The notes under the pieces are model-generated. The model saw only the letters and a program-made list of their open reading frames with translations, had not been told where the DNA came from and ran no database searches. From SIG701 sp045544955 (GTDB lineage Bacteria > Bacillota > Clostridia > Oscillospirales > CAG-272): a stretch of 64,000 nucleotides of DNA. The stretch spans positions 1 to 64,000 of the forward strand of contig JAZPZY010000004.1 in the NCBI GenBank assembly GCA_045544955.1, written 5' to 3'. Of this stretch, positions 59,123 through 64,000 are shown in pieces (position 1 is the first letter of the stretch; every line of letters begins with the position of its first letter). A program made the position numbers and the translations under genes.

Positions 59123-59356
59123 ATTGTTACTCCTTCAAAGATACAAATATACTTACCATAAATTATATCACAGCGCACGCCCGAAAACAAGAGGGAAAAT
59201 CATAAAACTTTCACCGTTGTGCATCCCGTCCCTTTGTGAATTTTGCGGCTCAAAAGATTTTTTCTGAAAAATTTCCATGTTCACAGAAAATTGATATATC
59301 CGTGCTATAATGATATTGCACAGATCTTTTCAAAAACCGGCTTATGGGAGGTACGT

Positions 59357-60028
59357 ATGTTTCAGATCCTGATCGCAGACGACAACGCCAACACCCGGCG
59401 TCTTTTTGAGGTGGTCCTGTCCCAGAACGGCTTTGACGTTCTGACGGCACGGGACGCGGAGGAAGCCGCCGAAAAGCTGGAGGAGAATCACGTGGATCTG
59501 ATGATTCTGGACGTGATGATGCCGGGTACGGACGGTTTTACGTTTCTCCGTTCGCTTCGGGATATGGGTGTCCAACTTCCCGTTCTCATGATCACCGCCA
59601 GGGATACACCCGAGGACGTACGCACCGGCTTTCTTGCCGGCACGGATGATTATATGGTAAAGCCGGTGAATGAAGACGAGATGGTTCTGCGGATCCAGGC
59701 ACTGCTTCGCCGTGCAAAAATTGCATCCGAACGCCGGCTCACGGTGGGCAAGACGGAGCTGCTCTACGATTCTCTCGCAGTAACGGAAGGGGAAAAGACC
59801 ACCGTTTTGCCGAAAAAGGAATTTCAGCTTCTGTTCAAGTTTTTGTCTTATCCCAACAAGACGTTCACCCGCCGTCAGCTGATGAACGAATTCTGGGATG
59901 CGGACAGCGACAGCGAAGAACGCACCGTGGACGTACACATCAACCGTCTGCGCGAACGCTTCCGGGACAACGATGATTTTCAGATCGTTACCGTACGGGG
60001 ACTGGGATACAAAGCCGTACATAAATAA
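59357..60028 (+). CDS. OmpR-family response regulator (no adjacent kinase)
   Basis: The 223-residue protein has a receiver domain with Asp8-Asp9, phosphoacceptor Asp52 (LMILDVMMPG), Thr80 (MITARD) and Lys102 (MVKPVN). A winged-helix output domain follows (KEFQLLFKFLSYPNKTFTRR, VDVHINRLRERF, VRGLGYKAV). GGGAGG lies 5 bases before ATG 59357. A terminator follows at once and the next gene is convergent, so no histidine kinase is encoded next to it. Confidence 0.93.
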   Translation: MFQILIADDNANTRRLFEVVLSQNGFDVLTARDAEEAAEKLEENHVDLMILDVMMPGTDGFTFLRSLRDMGVQLPVLMITARDTPEDVRTGFLAGTDDYMVKPVNEDEMVLRIQALLRRAKIASERRLTVGKTELLYDSLAVTEGEKTTVLPKKEFQLLFKFLSYPNKTFTRRQLMNEFWDADSDSEERTVDVHINRLRERFRDNDDFQIVTVRGLGYKAVHK

Positions 60029-60035
60029 AAGACTA

Positions 60036-60078
60036 ACAAGGGGCTGTCGCGTGTAAATGCGACAGCCCCTTGTTTTTG
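60036..60078 (+). terminator. Terminator of the response regulator gene
   Basis: AAGGGGCTGTCGC / GCGACAGCCCCTT stem followed by GTTTTT. Confidence 0.9.
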
Positions 60079-60127
60079 CACAAAAGGTGGGAAAATATGG
60101 CCGCCTCTGCGGACAAGGGGATACGCA

Positions 60128-60163
60128 AGGAGGTGCTGCACTTTCCAGTACAGCACCTCCCAT
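60128..60163 (-). terminator. Terminator of the foldase gene
   Basis: GGAGGTGCTG / CAGCACCTCC-type stem 10 bases past the stop, with A-rich DNA on the far side. Confidence 0.75.
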
Positions 60164-60172
60164 TTTCCTTAT

Positions 60173-61708
60173 TTACGCATCGATCAACGACAGGGCAACT
60201 CTGTCAGAGGTGATAGCATACTTCTCTTGAAGTGCCTTATAATCCTCCTCATAGTCTGCCTGTGTCAGAATATCCTTCGCTTCTCTGTGCCATGCGGGCA
60301 TACCGAAGCTGTCCAGATACATAATGTGATAGCCGTACTCCGTCTTGACGATACCGGTGTCGCCTGCTTTGCGGCCATCCTCAAAGAGCCACGCCTCAAA
60401 AGCTTCTACCATTTCGCCCTTCTTCACGTTCTCGTACAGACCGTTTTCCGCACCGTCCTCGCTATGCTGCGCAGCCAGTGCGCCGAAGGAATCTGCTGTA
60501 GCGTCGCCGCTCTGCCACTGGGCAAGCAGTTCCTCTGCCTTCGCCTTGGCAGCTTCGTCAGAACCATAGGTATCCGTCGTCAGAAGAATATGACGTACGT
60601 TTACCGTATCGTACTCGAGAAGTGCGACAGGCTTCAGAAGAATGCACACACTCAGCGTATTGCCCTCATTGCTCCAGGTAGTAAAGATGTCGTTTACCTT
60701 ACGGCCGTCCTCTGCCGCCCACTTCATAAATCCACCGTCAGACTCCGTATAAACGGCGTCCTCGAGCAGATGGCCGGCGACCTCTTCGCGCACACCCTCT
60801 TCAGTCACGTCCGTGTAGTTCTTATAAGCGTAGTTTTTCAGATAGTCGTAAGATACTGCGTCAAACTCTTCTTTGTTCTTCACAGCCAGGAATTTCGTCT
60901 CAAATTCCTTCAGAAGATCCACGGTTACGTCACCCTCCACCATACCGTCGGAGGTGGACAGAGACATAGCTGCGTAGGTAGTGTGAAGCAGTGCGGTGGG
61001 ATTTTCCTTCACGTACGCCTGATAATCGTCCTCGGTATAGGTGTACTCGCCAACGAGTTCACTTCTGCACCGGGAAGCCAGCAGGGTCATTTCCATAGCG
61101 CGGCGAACATCCTTTTCCTTTACACCCTTACCATAGAGATTGGAGATGAAGACGCCCTTCGACATATTATTGGCCTTTGCCTGCGCTTTAAGCTGATCGA
61201 TATAATCGTCGATCGCCTCGTAGTCTTCCTCTTCCAGCGTGATGCCGCGCGCATTAGCTTCCTCACAGAAGAGCAGCGTATTGGTCATATCCGTGATGGC
61301 GCTGTCCATAAACAGCTTGTACCAGGTGGTACCGTCGCCGTACAGAGGACATTCCTGATATTTCAGCGATTTGGTCGTATCCAGTCCAAGAGACGCGGCG
61401 GAACTGCCGTACATGGAAAGGAAATTCTGATACTGGCTGTAGAAGTGGTAGGATGCCAGCGCACCGTCCATGGCGTAGTTTTCAGTAGCAACGGCGGGTA
61501 CCCGGCGAAGGTAAAAACCGCTCGCCTCCAACTCATGGCTGATGATGACACCGCCGATCAGAACCACTGCCAAAACGGCACAAATGATTCCGATGATCTT
61601 ATTCCGCAGACTCCGTTTTTTTGCCTGCGCCGCTTCTTTTTTCTTTTGCTCCGCCGCTGCACGGCGAACTTCGAGATTATCTCTCTTATTCCGGCTTGCC
61701 TTGCCCAT
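60173..61708 (-). CDS. PrsA/SurA-like membrane-anchored peptidyl-prolyl isomerase
   Basis: The 511-residue protein has a basic cytoplasmic tail (1-36), one membrane helix (about 37-58), a SurA-N-like helical chaperone region (about 75-350) and a parvulin (PpiC) domain (about 360-470). The parvulin domain is marked by VRHILLTTDTYGSDEAAKAK, FGALAAQHSEDGA and TEYGYHIMYLDS. It should help fold exported proteins outside the membrane. It is tethered by a helix, whereas Bacillus PrsA is a lipoprotein. GAAAGGCAG site upstream. Confidence 0.88.
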   Translation of the reverse strand: MGKASRNKRDNLEVRRAAAEQKKKEAAQAKKRSLRNKIIGIICAVLAVVLIGGVIISHELEASGFYLRRVPAVATENYAMDGALASYHFYSQYQNFLSMYGSSAASLGLDTTKSLKYQECPLYGDGTTWYKLFMDSAITDMTNTLLFCEEANARGITLEEEDYEAIDDYIDQLKAQAKANNMSKGVFISNLYGKGVKEKDVRRAMEMTLLASRCRSELVGEYTYTEDDYQAYVKENPTALLHTTYAAMSLSTSDGMVEGDVTVDLLKEFETKFLAVKNKEEFDAVSYDYLKNYAYKNYTDVTEEGVREEVAGHLLEDAVYTESDGGFMKWAAEDGRKVNDIFTTWSNEGNTLSVCILLKPVALLEYDTVNVRHILLTTDTYGSDEAAKAKAEELLAQWQSGDATADSFGALAAQHSEDGAENGLYENVKKGEMVEAFEAWLFEDGRKAGDTGIVKTEYGYHIMYLDSFGMPAWHREAKDILTQADYEEDYKALQEKYAITSDRVALSLIDA

Positions 61709-61905
61709 AATGTAAAACTGCCTTTCTTTTCTTTGTTAATTGATAGAGTATAGGAAAATGCGGGAAAAGCGTCTGTTTCCTGCTAACTTGTATATTATAG
61801 CACACCTTGCTGAAAAAATCCACAACAAAACAGAAAATTCACATATAAAGTTACAAAAAGCCAAAGAAATTGTCCCCGCACCTTCGCCGTATTTACAAAT
61901 AACTA

Positions 61906-61934
61906 TTTATTTGCCCGTCCGTTTGTGATATAAT
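61906..61934 (+). promoter_or_regulatory. Promoter of yqhQ-prmC-ddl
   Basis: Extended -10 TGA-TATAAT (61929-61934) with a weak TTTATT -35 (61906-61911). The rest of 61735-61991 is AT-rich without a gene. Confidence 0.65.
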
Positions 61935-61991
61935 AGAAGAAAAAAGAATCCTCTGCACATACAGATTCGCAGAATACAGGAGAATTATATC

Positions 61992-62990
61992 ATGAGCGAT
62001 ACGAAAAAAGCAGGCGGCGCCTGCTGTAAAAACGAACGCCTTGGTCGGGTAGGCGGTCAGTCCGTACTGGAAGGCGTTATGATGAAATGCGGTGACCGGA
62101 TGGCGCTCTGCGTCCGGGAAGAAAACGGCAATATCAAATCCGAAACCCAAACGTACGTCTCCGTACGCAAAAAGCACAAGATCCTCTCCATCCCCTTGAT
62201 CCGCGGCGTGGCAAATTTCGTGGAATCCATGATCGTCAGCTACAAAACGCTGATGAAATCCGCCGAAATGCTGGGCATTGACGAAGAGGACGAAGATTCC
62301 AAGGTAGAGGCGTGGCTTAGGAAAAAGCTGGGTGACAAATTCCTCGGCGTTCTGACCGGCATTTCCCTGGTGCTTGGCCTTGTGATCGCCATGGGCCTGT
62401 TCATGTATCTGCCAGCCTTTCTCACATCGCTTATCGATGGGTGGCTGGGCGGCATCGGCTGGTTCCGCAATCTCATTGAGGGACTTATGAAGATCGCTAT
62501 TTTCGTGGCGTACATCTCGCTGTGCTCTTTGATGAAAGAAATGCGGCGTACCTTTGAATACCACGGTGCGGAGCACAAATCCATCGCCTGCTACGAAGCC
62601 GGCATGGAGCTGACGCCGGAAAACGCAATGACCTGCTGCCGCTTCCACCCCCGGTGCGGCACCAGTTTCATTTTCGTAATTCTGATTCTCAGCATCCTTA
62701 TAAATTCCCTGATCTCCTGGGACAATCTGGCGTTCCGGGTCGTCTACAAGCTGCTTTTGCTTCCGGTAATCGTGGGTGTGGGTTTTGAGTTTATCTCCTA
62801 CGCCGGCAAGCATACGAATATTTTCACAAAGATCCTCTCTGCCCCCGGTCTGTGGATGCAGCGGATCACCACGCAGGAACCGGACGAGAGTCAGCTGGAG
62901 GTAGCCATCGCTGCCTTGAAGCTGGCCATGCCGGAGGAATTTCCCCAAACCGCCCCGGAAAGCGGTGAAACCGCAGGCGAAGAACAATGA
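61992..62990 (+). CDS. DUF1385 family membrane protein (YqhQ-like)
   Basis: The 332-residue protein has the conserved cytoplasmic start GGQSVLEGVMMK, two pairs of membrane helices (about 115-145, 160-185, 225-275) and the central YHGAEHKSIACYEAG motif with CCRFHPRCGTSF. The His/Cys pattern suggests metal binding. Function unknown; across Firmicutes it lies next to prmC and prfA, as here. It overlaps prmC by ATGA. Confidence 0.9.
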   Translation: MSDTKKAGGACCKNERLGRVGGQSVLEGVMMKCGDRMALCVREENGNIKSETQTYVSVRKKHKILSIPLIRGVANFVESMIVSYKTLMKSAEMLGIDEEDEDSKVEAWLRKKLGDKFLGVLTGISLVLGLVIAMGLFMYLPAFLTSLIDGWLGGIGWFRNLIEGLMKIAIFVAYISLCSLMKEMRRTFEYHGAEHKSIACYEAGMELTPENAMTCCRFHPRCGTSFIFVILILSILINSLISWDNLAFRVVYKLLLLPVIVGVGFEFISYAGKHTNIFTKILSAPGLWMQRITTQEPDESQLEVAIAALKLAMPEEFPQTAPESGETAGEEQ

Positions 62991-63835
62991 CACTGAACGG
63001 CATTGCCGCCGCCCTTACGGCGGCCGGCATCCCCAAAGAAGACGCCGCCTTTGAGGCGAGGCTTCTGGCCTCCCACTGCACCGGGCTGTCCCCGGCCCGG
63101 CTTCTCACCATGCGGGAGGAGGAGCTTTCCTCCCCAGCACTTGAGGAAGCAGTACAACGCCGTTGCCGGCGTGAACCGCTGCAGTATATTCTGGGCGAAT
63201 GGGAATTTATGGGGCTCTCTTTCGCCGTCTCCCCCGACTGTCTGATTCCCCGTGCAGATACGGAAACGCTGGTGGAAGCAGCAATCCCCCTTATGCCCCA
63301 CGGAGCCCGTGTGGCCGATCTGTGCACGGGCAGCGGCTGTATCGGTATCGCCCTTGCCCATTTCCGAAAGGATATTGCGGTTACGGCCGTGGACCTGTTC
63401 GAAAACACAGTAAACGCCGCCCGTGAAAACAGCCGTCGGCTGCACGTGGAGGATCGCGTCACCGTGATCTCCGGTGACGTAACGAAACCGCTGTTCCCCG
63501 CCGGAACGAAATTTGACGTAATTGTATCCAATCCTCCCTATATCGCATTAGATGAGATGAAGGCTTTAGAGCCGGAGCTGTCCTTTGAACCCCGCTCTGC
63601 ACTGACGGACGAGGGAGACGGGCTTTCCGTCATCCGGGGCGTTCTCCGAACCGCCGCCGAAACGCTGGCGGGAAACGGCGTCCTTTTGATGGAATTCGGC
63701 GCCTCCCAGGGAAAAGCAGTTTTATCTCTGGCGGCGCAGACCGGATTTTCCGGTTCCATCCTGCCCGACGCGGCAGGACACGACCGCGTGCTTCTGGCAC
63801 GGCGGCAATCTGATAACACCAAGGTGATCGTATGA
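62987..63835 (+). CDS. prmC: Release factor N5-glutamine methyltransferase
   Basis: The 282-residue protein has an N-terminal helical RF-binding domain and a SAM methyltransferase domain with DLCTGSGCIG (111-120) and NPPY (182-185). It methylates the Gln of the GGQ motif in RF1 and RF2. It overlaps both neighbours by four bases (ATGA), showing a tight operon. Identification is firm. Confidence 0.95.
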   Translation: MTLNGIAAALTAAGIPKEDAAFEARLLASHCTGLSPARLLTMREEELSSPALEEAVQRRCRREPLQYILGEWEFMGLSFAVSPDCLIPRADTETLVEAAIPLMPHGARVADLCTGSGCIGIALAHFRKDIAVTAVDLFENTVNAARENSRRLHVEDRVTVISGDVTKPLFPAGTKFDVIVSNPPYIALDEMKALEPELSFEPRSALTDEGDGLSVIRGVLRTAAETLAGNGVLLMEFGASQGKAVLSLAAQTGFSGSILPDAAGHDRVLLARRQSDNTKVIV

Positions 63836-64000
63836 GCGAAAGAATCACACTATGCGTTTTATTCGGCGGACACTCCTCCGAATACGAGGTTTCTCTCTCC
63901 TCGGCTTATTCCGTACTTACCAATCTGAACGCCGGGCGGTACGACGTTATGCCCGTGGGCATTACCAAGGAAGGCGCCTGGTACCTATATACGGGTGATT
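63832..64000 (+). CDS. ddl: D-alanine-D-alanine ligase, N-terminal part (runs off right edge)
   Basis: The frame starts at ATG 63832, overlapping the prmC stop. It encodes SERITLCVLFGGHSSEYEVS, then a segment with NAGRYDVMPVGITKEGAW. FGGxSxEyEVS is the N-terminal signature of Ddl. The enzyme makes the D-Ala-D-Ala dipeptide for peptidoglycan. About 56 residues are visible; the ATP-grasp domain lies beyond the window. Confidence 0.9.
   Translation, partial: MSERITLCVLFGGHSSEYEVSLSSAYSVLTNLNAGRYDVMPVGITKEGAWYLYTGD

Noticed and set aside
57623..59161. 512-residue plus-strand open frame over guaB
   Set aside because: The minus strand encodes complete IMP dehydrogenase with its catalytic Cys loop; the plus frame is a shadow.
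60227..61753. 508-residue plus-strand open frame over the PrsA-like gene
   Set aside because: No domain or ribosome site; the opposite strand has the parvulin motifs.

Overview
The window reads as a chromosome segment from a Gram-positive gut anaerobe of the class Clostridia (Oscillospirales or Christensenellales-like; I cannot place it more finely). Support comes from strong AGGAGG-type ribosome binding sites, consensus TTGACA-17-TATAAT promoters, and typical Firmicutes genes (MnmM/YtqB, TepA-like protease, YqhQ/DUF1385, PrsA-like foldase, the Fe-S scaffold/GGGtGRT pair). Base composition is fairly GC-rich in the core and visibly AT-rich at about 0-2.6 kb and 35-49 kb, where mobile DNA sits.

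Layout. 0-2.8 kb: a relic of tandem integration behind rpsI, with two attachment-like repeats, two C-terminal remnants of a tyrosine integrase, an XRE regulator and a lone HsdR-N nuclease-like protein. 2.8-5.1 kb: rpsI-rplM, a NUDIX hydrolase and a 229-bp tandem repeat. 5.1-13.4 kb: mnmM, a VanY-type carboxypeptidase, murJ, a glycosyltransferase and a very large exported protein, a cell-envelope set. 14-18.6 kb: a carbohydrate/esterase set (beta-helix protein, two SGNH hydrolases, a PHP phosphoesterase, a histidine phosphatase). 18.6-25.1 kb: an XRE/small membrane protein pair, three tandem sugar-phosphate isomerase paralogues, an SDR dehydrogenase, a GpsA-like dehydrogenase and a DeoR regulator. 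25-34.8 kb: rRNA methylases, a nitrilase-GDPD fusion, comM, a TepA-like protease and the Fe-S scaffold/GGGtGRT operon.

34.8-52.7 kb is inserted DNA. The last 93 bases of the GGGtGRT gene occur three times (ending 34820, 48923, 52745), each still encoding the same C-terminus. This marks the 3' end of that gene as an integration site. Element 1 (about 14 kb) carries a tyrosine integrase, small proteins of unknown function, a candidate family-A-polymerase-like replication protein beside ~82-bp repeats, a serine recombinase, and a leftward operon XRE-hsdM-hsdS-hsdR followed by a Panacea-domain protein and a four-helix membrane protein (a candidate toxin-antitoxin or abortive module). Element 2 (about 3.8 kb) has no integrase left and carries a PocR/AraC regulator, a GHL6-like glycosidase and a truncated aldolase.

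52.9-64 kb is core again: an SDR/FucU sugar pair, an MscS channel, small membrane proteins, guaB, an orphan OmpR regulator, a PrsA-like foldase and the yqhQ-prmC-ddl operon, with ddl running off the right edge. I saw no CRISPR array, no rRNA gene and no convincing tRNA gene.
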